Positions 1 through 8,690 of a stretch of 64,000 bases of DNA are shown one piece after another. The stretch is from assembly GCF_947489365.1 (NCBI RefSeq), contig NZ_CANLDB010000007.1:151068-215067 (forward strand), given 5' to 3'. The notes under the pieces were generated by a model. It was not told the DNA's origin. It worked only from the letters and a program-made list of their open reading frames with translations, and searched no databases. A program made the position numbers and the translations under genes. This DNA comes from an uncultured Nocardioides sp. Lineage in GTDB: Bacteria; Actinomycetota; Actinomycetes; Propionibacteriales; Nocardioidaceae. Each line of letters begins with the position of its first letter. The first letter of the stretch is position 1.

Positions 1-1158
1 GCCGTACGTGCCGGAGTACATGAAGTGCGGCGAGGAGGAGAACCCGGCGGCGTTCAGCAGGTCCGGGTTGGTCTGCCCGAGCAGGCCGCCGAACAGGTCG
101 AAGACCCGGCCGATGCCGTGGTTGCGGGCGTTGAGGGCGGCCGGGTACTTCGGGCGCCAGAACGACTCCTCCGGGATGACGACGTCCACCAGCGGGTAGA
201 AGCCGTCGTTCCAGAGGATCTGCGGGTCGGCGACGGTGATCATGTAGATCCCGAAGAACATCCGGACCAGGTTCTCGTTGATGAAGTAGTTGATCGGTCC
301 CTGCGCCTGCGGGCTCGACCCGGTGAAGTCGAGGACGACCTTGTCGCCGGTCCGGGTGAGGCTCAGCTTGAGCTCGTACGGCCCGAAGCCGACGCCGTCG
401 TCGCAGATGTAGTCGGTGAACGAGATCGTCTGGCCCTCGGCGAAGACCATCTGCAGCAGCGTCTTCATCGCCCGGTAGTTGCGGTCGAGCAGCGCGTCGA
501 GCGCCGAGGTGTAGGTGTCGACGCCGAAGCGGGCGCACATCTCCTGGACCCGGCGCGACGCCGTACGACAGGCCGCGACGATGCCGTTGAGGTCGGCGCG
601 GTTCCAGTCGGGCTTGCGGACCTGGTTGAGGATGATCCGCAGCGCGTCGTCGTCCAGCTTCCCCTTCTTGTAGAGGGTGAAGGGCGGGATGACGACGCCC
701 TCCTCGAAGATCGTGCGCGCGTCGGTCGGCATGGACGCCGGGGTCTTGCCGCCGACGTCGGACATGTGGCCGAACATCGACGCCCAGCCCACGATCCGGC
801 CCTCGAAGAAGATCGGCATCACGACCAGCCAGTCGTTCGCGTGGCTGATGGCGGCGCCGCAGGAGTACGGGTCGGAGGTCAGGAGGACGTCGCCCTCCTC
901 GATGTCGCCGTCGTAGTTGGCCAGGAAGTCGGGGATCGACAGGCCGAACTGGCCGACGACCATCTTGCCCTCGGGGTCGCCGATGAGCGGGAACTCGTCG
1001 TGCTGCTCGCGGATGCCCGGCGACAGCGCGGTGCGGAACAGCACCTCGTCCATCTCGTAGCGCGCGTTGCGCAGCCCGTTCTCGATCAGGTCGAGGGTGA
1101 CGACGTCGACGTCGACGGGGCTCAGCGGCCCGGTGGCGGTCTCGATGAGGCGTGCCAT
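1..1158 (-). CDS. hyuB: Hydantoinase B / oxoprolinase family protein, truncated by window edge
   Basis: The start ATG is at 1158 and the reading frame runs off the left edge after 386 codons, so the C-terminus is missing. The protein shows the HyuB core: a segment reading DPYSCGAAISHANDW, then GHMSDVGGKTPASMPTDARTIFEEG, typical of the hydantoinase B / acetone carboxylase alpha family. These enzymes act as two-subunit complexes with HyuA to hydrolyse or carboxylate cyclic amides or ketones, usually with ATP. It starts four bases after the hyuA stop, so the two are surely cotranscribed. The substrate cannot be read from sequence; N-methylhydantoin, 5-oxoproline-like lactams and ketones are all known in the family. 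The upstream CoA-transferase suggests that the product is, or becomes, a CoA ester. Confidence 0.9.
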   Translation of the reverse strand, partial: MARLIETATGPLSPVDVDVVTLDLIENGLRNARYEMDEVLFRTALSPGIREQHDEFPLIGDPEGKMVVGQFGLSIPDFLANYDGDIEEGDVLLTSDPYSCGAAISHANDWLVVMPIFFEGRIVGWASMFGHMSDVGGKTPASMPTDARTIFEEGVVIPPFTLYKKGKLDDDALRIILNQVRKPDWNRADLNGIVAACRTASRRVQEMCARFGVDTYTSALDALLDRNYRAMKTLLQMVFAEGQTISFTDYICDDGVGFGPYELKLSLTRTGDKVVLDFTGSSPQAQGPINYFINENLVRMFFGIYMITVADPQILWNDGFYPLVDVVIPEESFWRPKYPAALNARNHGIGRVFDLFGGLLGQTNPDLLNAAGFSSSPHFMYSGTYG

Positions 1159-1161
1159 GGC

Positions 1162-3249
1162 TCAGCCTTCCTGGTGCTCGGACGGGGACTGCTCGAGGGG
1201 GCGGATCAGCATGCTGCCGCTCGTGTGGACCGTCGCGGCGTGACCGGGGAGGACGAGGGTGGTGGAGTCCATCTCGGTGACGACCGCGGGACCGGTCACG
1301 ACGTCGTCGGCCCGCAGGCGTTCCCTGTCGTAGACGCGGGCGTCGGCCTCGGCGCCGCCGACCCACACCCGGGTGGTGCCGACCTCGGCGGCGGACGGGT
1401 CCCCGCCACCCCCCTCCAGGTCCTGCCCGGCCACCGACGGGCGGGGCCCGTGGGCGGTGGCGCGGACGGTGACCAGCTCGCACTCGGTGCCGAGCACGAA
1501 CGAGAACAGCCGCTCGTGCTCGACCTCGAACGCCTTGCGGATCGACTCGAGCCCGGCCCCGGCGCCGTCGAACGCGTCGCGGTCGATCGTCACCGGGATC
1601 TCGAAGCCCTGCCCGTGGTAGCGCAGGTCGGCGGTGAAGACGGTGCGCTGGTCGGCCTCGGCGATGCCCTCCCGGCTCAGCGTCGAGGACGCCGCCGCGG
1701 CGAGCTCGTCGAGGATCGCGCCGAGGCTGTCGTCGGTGAGGTCGTCGAAGCGTCGTACGAGGGTGCGGACGGCCTCGTCGCGGACGTTGGTGGTGGCGTC
1801 GCCGTACGCGCAGAGCACGCCGGGCGACGGCGGGATGATCACCGGCCAGGCGCCGGTCAGCACGCCGAGCGCGTTGGCGTGCAACGGTCCCGCGCCGCCG
1901 AAGGCGACCAGCGCGAAGTCGCGCGGGTCGAAGCCCTGCTGCACCGAGACCAGGCGCAGCGCGCCGAACATGTTCTCGTTGACGATGTCGACGATCCCCG
2001 CGGCCGCGGCCTCCGGGGTCTCGAGGCTGGTGGCGTCCGCGATGGTGCCGACCGCGGCGCGGGCCGCGTCGCGGTCCAGGGCGATCTCGCCGCCGGCGAG
2101 CTGCGTCGGCAGGTAGCCGAGGACGACGTTCGCGTCGGTCACGGTCGGCTCCTGCCCGCCCGCGCCGTACGCCGCGGGGCCGGGCGAGGCGCCCGCCGAC
2201 TGCGGCCCGACGCGCAGCGCCTGGGTCAGCGGCGGCACGTGCGCGATCGACCCGCCGCCGGCGCCGACGGTGCGGACGTCGACCGAGGTGGCGCGGACGG
2301 TGAGGTCGCCGACGCGGGTCTCCCGGCCGATGCGGGGCGTGGAGTCCTGCACGAGGGCGACGTCGGTGGAGGTGCCGCCCATGTCGAAGGTGAGGAAGTC
2401 GGTGTAGCCGACCTGCGCGGCGACCCAGGCGGCGCCGGTGACGCCGCCGGCCGGCCCGGACAGCAGCAGGTTGACCGGGTTGTCGGCGGCGACCTCGCCG
2501 GAGACCAGGCCGCCGTCGCTGCGCAGGATGCTCAGCTTGCCGGGCACCCCGCCGTCCCTCAGCTGGGTGGCCAGGTTGGCGACGTACCGCGAGACCTGCG
2601 GCTGGACCGCCGCGTTCGCGACGGTGGTGATGGTCCGCTCGTACTCCCGCAGCTCGGGCAGCACCGCCGACGACAGCGACACCGCGACGCCGGGCAGCTC
2701 CTCGGCGGCGAGCTCGCCGATCCGGCGCTCGTGGGCGTCGTTGGCGTAGGAGTTGATGAGGCTGACGCTCAGCGCCTCGACACCGCGCCGGTGCAGGCGG
2801 CGCAGCTGGGTGCGGACGGCGTCCTCGTCGAGCGCGGTGACCACGCTGCCGTCGGAGGCGACCCGTTCGGGCACCTCGACGGTGTCCTCCAGGGCGGCCA
2901 GCGGCTCGGGCTTCGGCCAGATGATCCAGCCGGCGAGCCCGCCGGGGACGTAGGACCGGGCGATCTGGAGGACCTGGCGGAAGCCCTGGGTGGTCACGAG
3001 ACCGACCCGGGCGCCCTTGCCCTCGAGGATCGCGTTGGTCGCGACGGTGGTGCCGTGGAGGACCTCGGAGATCTCCGCCATCGTCACGCCGGCGGCCTCG
3101 CAGACCCGCTCGATGCCGCGCAGGACCCCGACGGACTGGTCCTCGGGGGTCGAGGACGTCTTGGCGCGGTGGGTCTCGCCGGTCTCCTCGTCGACCAGCA
3201 GGATGTCGGTGAAGGTGCCGCCGACGTCGACGCCCAGTCTGATTGCCAT
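1162..3249 (-). CDS. hyuA: Hydantoinase A / oxoprolinase family protein
   Basis: A 695-residue protein of the usual HyuA length. The N-terminus IRLGVDVGGTFTDILLVDEETG is the hydantoinase/oxoprolinase N-terminal domain with its ASKHA-type ATP-binding loop; further in are LHGTTVATNAILEGKGA and, near residue 280, FDMGGTSTDVALV, both hallmarks of the ATPase fold. The last third (after about residue 510) is the hydantoinase A C-terminal domain. HyuA supplies the ATP-dependent activation for the HyuAB complex. The start ATG is preceded by AGGAGG at 5-base spacing. It lies between the CoA-transferase (10 bases upstream) and hyuB (3-base gap), so the three form one operon. Family assignment is firm; the substrate is unknown. 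Confidence 0.93.
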   Translation of the reverse strand: MAIRLGVDVGGTFTDILLVDEETGETHRAKTSSTPEDQSVGVLRGIERVCEAAGVTMAEISEVLHGTTVATNAILEGKGARVGLVTTQGFRQVLQIARSYVPGGLAGWIIWPKPEPLAALEDTVEVPERVASDGSVVTALDEDAVRTQLRRLHRRGVEALSVSLINSYANDAHERRIGELAAEELPGVAVSLSSAVLPELREYERTITTVANAAVQPQVSRYVANLATQLRDGGVPGKLSILRSDGGLVSGEVAADNPVNLLLSGPAGGVTGAAWVAAQVGYTDFLTFDMGGTSTDVALVQDSTPRIGRETRVGDLTVRATSVDVRTVGAGGGSIAHVPPLTQALRVGPQSAGASPGPAAYGAGGQEPTVTDANVVLGYLPTQLAGGEIALDRDAARAAVGTIADATSLETPEAAAAGIVDIVNENMFGALRLVSVQQGFDPRDFALVAFGGAGPLHANALGVLTGAWPVIIPPSPGVLCAYGDATTNVRDEAVRTLVRRFDDLTDDSLGAILDELAAAASSTLSREGIAEADQRTVFTADLRYHGQGFEIPVTIDRDAFDGAGAGLESIRKAFEVEHERLFSFVLGTECELVTVRATAHGPRPSVAGQDLEGGGGDPSAAEVGTTRVWVGGAEADARVYDRERLRADDVVTGPAVVTEMDSTTLVLPGHAATVHTSGSMLIRPLEQSPSEHQEG

Positions 3250-3259
3250 GGTGTCCTCC

Positions 3260-4471
3260 TCAGATGACGCCGGAGTCGCGCAGCGACGACATGGTGTCGT
3301 CGTCGAGCCCCAGCAGGTCGCGGTAGATCTCTTCGTTGTGCTGTCCCAGCTCGGGCCCGACGGCGCGGACGCGCCCGGGGGTCTGCGACAGCTTGGGGAC
3401 GACGTTGTGCATGGCGAACTCGCCGATCTCCGGGTGCGTGAGCCGGACGATGGCCTCCCGGGCGGCGAAGTGCGGGTCGGCCAGCATGTCCTGGGCCTTG
3501 AAGATGCGACCCGCGGGGACGCCGTTCTCGTGGAGCAGCTCGAGGAGCTCCTCGGCGGGCAGCGTCGCCGTCCACGCGGCGACCGTGTCGTCGAGCTCGA
3601 CCATGTACCGACCCCGGGCGCCGTGGGTGGCGTAGCGCTCGTCGACCGCGAGGTCGTCCCGGCCCATGGCGGCGGCCAGCCGCTTGAACACGGTGTCCTG
3701 GTTGGCGGCGACGAGCACCATCTCGCCGTCCGCCGTCGGGTAGACGTTGCTCGGCGCGACGTTCGGCAGCGTGGTGCCGGTGCGCTCGCGCTGGTAGCCC
3801 GCGACCTGCCACTCGGGGACGAGCGACTCCATCATCGCGAGCACCGCCTCGTAGATCGCGGAGTCCACGACCTGCCCGCGGCCGGTGCGCTCGCGCTGGT
3901 GCAGCGCGACGAGGGTGCCGAGGCAGGCGAAGGTCGCCGCGAGCGAGTCGCCCAGCGAGACCCCGGCGCGGGCCGGCGGGCGGTCGGGGTCGCCGGTCAC
4001 GTAGCGGATTCCGCCCATGGCCTCGCCGATGGAGCCGTAGCCGGCGCGGGCGGCGTACGGGCCCGTCTGGCCGAAGCCGGTGACCCGGGTGATCACGAGC
4101 CGCGGGTTCAGCTCCCACAGCTGCTCGGGCGACAGGCCCCAGCGCTCGAGCGTGCCGGGACGGAAGTTCTCGACGAGGACGTCGGCGTCCGTGAGGAGCC
4201 GACGCAGGAGGTCCTGGCCCACGGCGCTGCGCAGGTTCGCGGTCACCGACTTCTTGTTGCGGGCGACGACGGGCCACCACAGCGAGCGGCCGTACGGCTT
4301 CTCGCGGCCCCACTGCCGCATCGGGTCGCCACTGCCCGGGTCCTCGACCTTGATCACCTCGGCGCCGAAGTCGCCGAGCAGCTGGCCGCAGAACGGCCCC
4401 GCCAGCAGCTGGCCGAGCTCGATCACGCGGAGGTCGTCGAGGGGCATGCCCGCGACGTCGTCGTGCGCCAT
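3260..4471 (-). CDS. Family III CoA-transferase (CaiB/BaiF type)
   Basis: A 403-residue protein of typical length for family III CoA-transferases. It begins with LDDLRVIELGQLLAGPFCGQLLGDFGAEVIKVEDP, the diagnostic N-terminal block, and later has NPRLVITRVTGFGQTGPYA and GYGSIGEAMGGIRYVTGDP, the region that carries the acceptor Asp in this family. It moves CoA between carboxylic acids. As first gene of the operon with hyuA and hyuB it probably activates or recycles the acid used or made by the HyuAB complex. ATG 4471 is chosen because AGAGGA lies 8 bases upstream; an in-frame GTG at 4477 is too close to that site. A GTATAC palindrome just upstream is a candidate operator for the divergent GntR regulator. 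Confidence 0.92.
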   Translation of the reverse strand: MAHDDVAGMPLDDLRVIELGQLLAGPFCGQLLGDFGAEVIKVEDPGSGDPMRQWGREKPYGRSLWWPVVARNKKSVTANLRSAVGQDLLRRLLTDADVLVENFRPGTLERWGLSPEQLWELNPRLVITRVTGFGQTGPYAARAGYGSIGEAMGGIRYVTGDPDRPPARAGVSLGDSLAATFACLGTLVALHQRERTGRGQVVDSAIYEAVLAMMESLVPEWQVAGYQRERTGTTLPNVAPSNVYPTADGEMVLVAANQDTVFKRLAAAMGRDDLAVDERYATHGARGRYMVELDDTVAAWTATLPAEELLELLHENGVPAGRIFKAQDMLADPHFAAREAIVRLTHPEIGEFAMHNVVPKLSQTPGRVRAVGPELGQHNEEIYRDLLGLDDDTMSSLRDSGVI

Positions 4472-4487
4472 GCACACCGTCCTCTTC

Positions 4488-4493
4488 GTATAC
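4488..4493. promoter_or_regulatory. Candidate GntR operator half, GTATAC palindrome
   Basis: The hexamer GTATAC sits 17 bases upstream of the CoA-transferase ATG in a relatively A/T-rich patch (TTCGTATACAGCG). FCD-type GntR regulators often bind short palindromes of the TnGTATACnA kind. A divergent FCD-GntR gene starts 145 bases away, so autoregulation plus control of the operon is plausible. This is inference from motif and context. Confidence 0.4.
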
Positions 4494-4581
4494 AGCGTAA
4501 GACGTGAGTGAGCCAGATCACGGGCTCAGGTGGAGCAACGTAGGGGTGCCGTTCGAGAGAGGTCAAGGGCCCATCCCCCAG

Positions 4582-4593
4582 ATTGCATGCAAT
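4582..4593. promoter_or_regulatory. Perfect 12-bp palindrome ATTGCATGCAAT, candidate GntR operator
   Basis: ATTGCATGCAAT is a perfect 12-bp palindrome in an otherwise extremely GC-rich context, 44 bases upstream of the gntR start and between two divergent genes. Its size and symmetry fit an FCD-GntR dimer site. It would overlap or lie just upstream of the -35 region of the leaderless gntR promoter. Confidence 0.55.
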
Positions 4594-4637
4594 TCCGAGG
4601 AGCGGTCCCCACCCTCGGCCGGTGCTAGGTTCCGGGC

Positions 4638-5318
4638 ATGACGACGGTGACCCCCGGCGGGGAGGTGTCGGGACGACGGTCCGCCGACGACACCTACGCC
4701 GCGATCCGGCAGGAGATCCTGCGCGGCGAGCGGGCCGCCGGCGAGTGGCTGCGCGAGGAGGACCTCGCCGCCTCCCTCGGGGTCAGCCGGACGCCGGTCC
4801 GTGAGGCCCTCCGGCGGCTCGCCAGCGAGGGGCTCGTGCGCCACGAGCGGCACCGCGGCGTGCAGGTCGAGAGCTGGAGCCTGGCCGACCTCGACGAGAT
4901 CTTCAGCCTGCGCTCGGTCCTCGAGCCGTGGGGCTGCGCCCTCGCCGCCACCTCGGGGCTGGCCGACCTCGACGCCCTGCGCGACCTGGCCGACCGCATG
5001 GACGCCGCCGCCCTCGGCGCGTCACCGGACCTGGACGAGATCACCCGGCTCAACAACGGCTTCCACGGCGAGGTCCTCGCGGCGTCCGGCAACGGGCGCC
5101 TCGTGCAGCTCGTCGCCACGGTGGTCGCCGTACCGATCGTGTGGCGGACGTTCTCCCACTACTCCCCCGCGGCCATGCGCCGCAGCCTCGCCCACCACCA
5201 CGAGCTCGTGGACGCCCTGGCCGCCCAGGACCCGGCCTGGGCCGAGTCGGTCATGCGCTCCCACGTCCGCGCCGCCCGGGCGACCCTGGTCGACCAGGAC
5301 CCCGACCCTGCCACCTGA
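4638..5318 (+). CDS. GntR family transcriptional regulator, FCD domain
   Basis: 226 residues. A winged helix-turn-helix occupies about residues 12-80 (YAAIRQEILRGERAAGEWL, then LAASLGVSRTPVREALRRLASEGLV), the classic GntR signature. An all-helical FCD ligand-binding domain follows (about 90-215), with LRSVLEPWGCALAA and conserved Asn/His residues (NNGFHGEVL, HHHELVDAL) that usually coordinate a metal and bind a carboxylate effector. It is divergent from the CoA-transferase-hyuA-hyuB operon and is its likely repressor. A TAGGTT -10-like box lies 6 bases before ATG, so the mRNA is probably leaderless. Confidence 0.92.
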   Translation: MTTVTPGGEVSGRRSADDTYAAIRQEILRGERAAGEWLREEDLAASLGVSRTPVREALRRLASEGLVRHERHRGVQVESWSLADLDEIFSLRSVLEPWGCALAATSGLADLDALRDLADRMDAAALGASPDLDEITRLNNGFHGEVLAASGNGRLVQLVATVVAVPIVWRTFSHYSPAAMRRSLAHHHELVDALAAQDPAWAESVMRSHVRAARATLVDQDPDPAT

Positions 5319-5339
5319 GCGCGTCACGGGACCTAGGGC

Positions 5340-6092
5340 TCAGGGCAGGATGCGCCCCTCGCGGGCGTGGTCGAGCACCGTCGCGAACGGCAGCTCGCGG
5401 GCGACGATCTCGCCTGCGACGTCGCTGAGCTTGCGGCCGTGGTCGCGGGAGTAGCGGCGCAGGACGGTGAAGGCGACGTCCATCTCGAGCCCGCCGGCGT
5501 GGGCCAGCACGCCCTTGGCCTGCTCGACCACGACCCGGCTGCTCAGGGCGTGCTGCAGCTGGGCGTTGACCGTGGCACGGTCGTGGGCGGAGCGCTCGTT
5601 GACGATCGCGACGCTGGCCACGTGGACGAGCGCCTGGGCGAGGGCGAGATCCTCCTCGCCGAGTGCGCCGGCCTCGTCACCGAAGAGTCCGAGGGTGCCG
5701 AGCACGTTGTCCTTCAGCCGCATCGGCAGGGCGTGGACGGACCGGAAGCCCACGATCTCCGCGGCACGGCAGAACTCCGGCCACCGCGCGGTCTCCGCGT
5801 CCAGGTCGGGGGTGAGGACGGCACGCTGCTCGCGGTAGCAGTCCAGGCACGGCCCCTCGTCGCGCTGCAGCTGGAACACCTCGAGGTGGTGGGTCCGCTC
5901 GGAGGAGGACGCGACGAGGTGGAGGGTGTCCGCGCCGTCGGCGAGCAGCAGGCCGGCCGAGGAGATCCCGAGCAGGCGGGCACAGCTCGCAGTCAGCTGC
6001 GCGAGCATCTCGACGACGTCGTAGTCGTCGACGAGCTCGTTGGACAGCTGCACGAACGCAGCGATGATCTCGCGCTCCCTGGACTCGTTCAC
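5340..6092 (-). CDS. GAF and ANTAR domain-containing regulator
   Basis: 250 residues from a GTG start. An N-terminal GAF domain (about 18-160: LTASCARLLGISSAGLLLAD, LQRDEGPCLDCYREQRAV, VHALPMRLKDNVLGTLGLFG) precedes a C-terminal ANTAR domain (about 178-235: LQHALSSRVVVEQAKGVLA). ANTAR domains bind paired RNA hairpins and prevent termination; the GAF part probably senses a ligand or redox state. The conserved GPCLDCYR stretch holds two Cys residues. The GTG overlaps the stop of the upstream GAF-ANTAR gene by four bases, so the two proteins are translationally coupled and may act as a pair. RNA targets are unknown. Confidence 0.9.
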   Translation of the reverse strand: MNESREREIIAAFVQLSNELVDDYDVVEMLAQLTASCARLLGISSAGLLLADGADTLHLVASSSERTHHLEVFQLQRDEGPCLDCYREQRAVLTPDLDAETARWPEFCRAAEIVGFRSVHALPMRLKDNVLGTLGLFGDEAGALGEEDLALAQALVHVASVAIVNERSAHDRATVNAQLQHALSSRVVVEQAKGVLAHAGGLEMDVAFTVLRRYSRDHGRKLSDVAGEIVARELPFATVLDHAREGRILP

Positions 6093-6889
6093 GGCGTGCT
6101 CCCGCCCGGCCTGGACGACCCCGGCGACCCGGGTCTGTCGTCGCGGTCGAGCACCAGGCGGCGCTCGATGATCGCCCTGGCCACCTCGGTGGCGGTCAGG
6201 CCGCTGCTGATCGCGTGGGCCCGCAACCGGAGCAGGGCCTCGTCGGCGTCGACGTCCAGGGCGGAGATCAGCATCCCGGTGGCCTGGTAGACCTCGACCC
6301 GGTCCATCTCGGAGGTGCCACCGTCGGCGTCCCGACGTGTGAGGGGGTCGTCCTCGGCGCCGTCCTGCCGGCCGGCCTCCGCGGCGACGTCCTCGGCCAG
6401 CAGGTCGAGCAGCGGCGCGGTCGCGAGCTCGGCGGCGAGGTGCGCGCCTGCGAGGACCAGGTCGTCCAGGGGGCCCGGACGCACACGGTAGAGGTCCAGC
6501 GCGCCGACGCACTCGGAGGTGACGACGATCGGGACGGCGAAGACCCCCCGGATGCCGTCGGAGAGCACGGCGTCGCGGAAGGCGGGCCACCGGCGCTCGG
6601 AGAGGGCCTCGAGGTCGGGGACGAGCACCGGCGACCCCTGGGTCACCGCGTCGAGGCACGGCCCCTCGCCGAAGGTGAACTGGTACTCGTCGAGCCGGCG
6701 GCTGGTCTCGTTGCTGGAGCCGAAGGTCCCCGACGACGCTCCGTCGAGGATCACCGACATCGCAGCGCCGTCGACGTCCAGCACGCCCACGCAGGTGGCG
6801 CACAGGGCGTCGGCGGTGGACAGGCCGGGGGCGGCGCTCGACAGCGACGCGTTGAGCTCCGACCTGATCGCGTCCAGGGACATCGTCAT
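6089..6889 (-). CDS. GAF and ANTAR domain-containing regulator, second paralogue
   Basis: 266 residues; the start ATG has AGGAGG 7-8 bases upstream. A GAF domain (about 25-165; YQFTFGEGPCLDAVTQGSPVL and FAVPIVVTSECVGALDLYR) is followed by an acidic linker and an ANTAR helix bundle (about 198-250; VYQATGMLISALDVDADEALLRLRAHA). It belongs to the same family as the gene downstream, to which it is joined by a GTGA overlap, suggesting tandem duplication. The role inferred from the family is ligand-responsive antitermination. The C-terminal tail after the ANTAR domain is Pro/Ser/Gly-rich. Transcription runs opposite to the epimerase-like gene upstream. Confidence 0.9.
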   Translation of the reverse strand: MTMSLDAIRSELNASLSSAAPGLSTADALCATCVGVLDVDGAAMSVILDGASSGTFGSSNETSRRLDEYQFTFGEGPCLDAVTQGSPVLVPDLEALSERRWPAFRDAVLSDGIRGVFAVPIVVTSECVGALDLYRVRPGPLDDLVLAGAHLAAELATAPLLDLLAEDVAAEAGRQDGAEDDPLTRRDADGGTSEMDRVEVYQATGMLISALDVDADEALLRLRAHAISSGLTATEVARAIIERRLVLDRDDRPGSPGSSRPGGSTP

Positions 6890-7102
6890 CCGGACCCCTC
6901 CTGGTCGTGGGTCGGGCCACCCGGCCGTACGACCGCGTCCCGGCCACCCTAGTCCGCCGGACCCCTGTCCCCGCCATTCGTGGTCGGCTAGCCTGGACGT
7001 TCTTCGTGGTGTTGCCCCGGACCCGGCGACCTGCGGCGCGCAGTGCGCGCCCGGCCGTGTCCTGGGGGGGCGGCCGGGCACGTCCGCTCGGAAGGATCCG
7101 CC

Positions 7103-8155
7103 ATGAGGATCGCGATCACCGGCGCCACCGGGACCCTGGGCACGGCTCTCGTCCGTCGGCTCCTCGCCGCCGACGCCCGCACCGAGATCATGGGGCTGGC
7201 GCGGCGTCTGCCCGTCGGCACCACCGCCCGGAGTGCCGGGCAGGGGCGGCTGCGGTGGACGACCGTCGACCTCGGGGACGAGACCTGTGTCCCCCGGCTG
7301 CGGGCAGCGTTCTACGACGTCGATGCCGTGGTCCACCTGGCGTGGGGACACAGCCCCGCGGACCGGACGTCGCGCCTCGAGCGGGTCGGTGTCGGCGGCA
7401 CCGGGCGCGTCATGGCCGCCGCGACGAGCCAGCGGGTGCCGCACGTCGTCCACCTGTCCTCGGCCGCCGCCTACTCCCCCAAGGTCGACGACCGCCCCGT
7501 CGGGGAGGCCTACCCCACCGGCGGCATCGACGGGTCGGCGTACAGCCGGCACAAGGTCGCCGTCGAGCGGCTGCTCGACGACGAGCACCCGGGTCTCCGG
7601 GGCCCCGCGGGCGGCAGCGGCCCGCCCGCCGTGACCCGGATGCGGCCGGGGTTCGCCGGCCACCACCCGTCCTCCGGCGACCGGGCGCCCGGGCGGCGAG
7701 CGGTCGGCTGGCTGCCCCTGCTGCCGCTGGACCGCCTCCTGGTCCTGCCGGTGGTCCACCCGGACGACGTCGCCGACGCCGTCGTCCGTGCGCTGGTACG
7801 GCGCGCGGCGGGCTCGTTCAACCTCGCCGCCCCGCTCCCCGTGACACCGCCGATCATCGCCGCGGCGCTGGGCGGTCGGGCCGTCCACGTGCCGGCCGGG
7901 ATCGTGCGTGCGGTCGCCGCCGCCTCGTGGTGGAGCCGGGTGCACCCGATCGACCCGGGATGGGTGGACCTCGCGATGCAGGTCCCGCTGCTCGACACCG
8001 GGCGCGCCGAGGCCGAGCTCGGGTGGAGCCCGGTCCACGGCGCCGAGGCGGTGCTCAGCGGGCTGCTGGCCACCCTGCGCCCGACCCCCGCCGCCGGTCC
8101 GCGGACCGAGCACCGGACGGGGGTCGACGCCGGTCACGGCACTGACCTACGGTGA
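7103..8155 (+). CDS. NAD-dependent epimerase/dehydratase family protein
   Basis: 350 residues. The N-terminus MRIAITGATGTLGTALVRRLL is an extended-SDR Rossmann motif (TGATGTLG), and the middle shows VDAVVHLAWG, VHLSSAAAYSPK and a YSRHK segment matching the YxxxK catalytic pair (about residues 150-154). It is therefore likely an NAD(P)-dependent sugar-nucleotide epimerase-like or related reductase; similar actinobacterial proteins are annotated only as NAD-dependent epimerase/dehydratase. GAAGGA lies 6 bases before the ATG. It is divergent from the GAF-ANTAR pair. The last 25 residues are low-complexity and may not be structured. Substrate unknown. Confidence 0.85.
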   Translation: MRIAITGATGTLGTALVRRLLAADARTEIMGLARRLPVGTTARSAGQGRLRWTTVDLGDETCVPRLRAAFYDVDAVVHLAWGHSPADRTSRLERVGVGGTGRVMAAATSQRVPHVVHLSSAAAYSPKVDDRPVGEAYPTGGIDGSAYSRHKVAVERLLDDEHPGLRGPAGGSGPPAVTRMRPGFAGHHPSSGDRAPGRRAVGWLPLLPLDRLLVLPVVHPDDVADAVVRALVRRAAGSFNLAAPLPVTPPIIAAALGGRAVHVPAGIVRAVAAASWWSRVHPIDPGWVDLAMQVPLLDTGRAEAELGWSPVHGAEAVLSGLLATLRPTPAAGPRTEHRTGVDAGHGTDLR

Positions 8156-8210
8156 TCCCTCCCGTCGTCCCGGACCCCGACGTGAGCCCACTCGTCCTCG
8201 AGGGGTCCCG

Positions 8211-8690
8211 ATGCTCGCACCCGCTCCCCGCTCGCTCCGGCTCGTGCCGTCCGCGTTCGACCCGCTCCACGCGCTCGGGCTGCTCGACGCCCACGGCGAC
8301 GACCTCCTCGCCCTCGCACGGCTCGTGGCCGGGGACATCGAGGTCGCCCGCGTCGTCGTCGCCGACGTGCTCCACTCGGCGTCCGTCGAGGGGGCGCCGT
8401 CCCGCGCTCGCACCCGGGGGGCGCTGGCCACGGCGACGTTCCACGGCTGCCGCGCCGTCGTCGAGGTGGCGTCGGGGAGCGCGGGGGCCGCCGACCTCCC
8501 GCCGTCGCCGCACCCCGTCGACCGGCTCGCCCGCACCAGCGACCAGCAACGCTGCGCGGTCGCGCTCCACCTCCACGGCCACCTGACCGCGCTGCAGATC
8601 GCGATCCTGCTCGACCTCTCCCCCGGCGCGGTGGAAGACCTGCTGCGCGCCGCGCTCGGCGAGCTCTCCGCCGTCCGGCGGCCGACCTAG
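8211..8690 (+). CDS. Sigma-70 region 4-like DNA-binding protein
   Basis: 159 residues. The C-terminal 60 residues (RLARTSDQQRCAVALHLHGHLTALQIAILLDLSPGAVEDLLRAAL) resemble the region 4 helix-turn-helix of ECF sigma factors, in which the sequence normally reads LTxxEIAxxLGxSxGTVKxxLxRA. The N-terminal part (DAHGDDLLALARLVAGDIEVARVVVADVLHSA) looks like a worn region 2 with the aspartate-rich helix but lacks the usual -10-binding motifs. It may be a degenerate sigma factor or a sigma-like regulator. Start ATG 8211 is chosen by protein similarity; a GAGGGG lies about 6 bases upstream. The TAG stop abuts the palindromic element that follows. Confidence 0.6.
   Translation: MLAPAPRSLRLVPSAFDPLHALGLLDAHGDDLLALARLVAGDIEVARVVVADVLHSASVEGAPSRARTRGALATATFHGCRAVVEVASGSAGAADLPPSPHPVDRLARTSDQQRCAVALHLHGHLTALQIAILLDLSPGAVEDLLRAALGELSAVRRPT

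Noticed and set aside
25..3267. Very long plus-strand open frame opposite hyuB, hyuA and the CoA-transferase
   Set aside because: It is antisense to genes with clear family motifs; its composition (Asp, Arg, Gly, Val rich, no motifs) is the usual shadow of high-GC genes.
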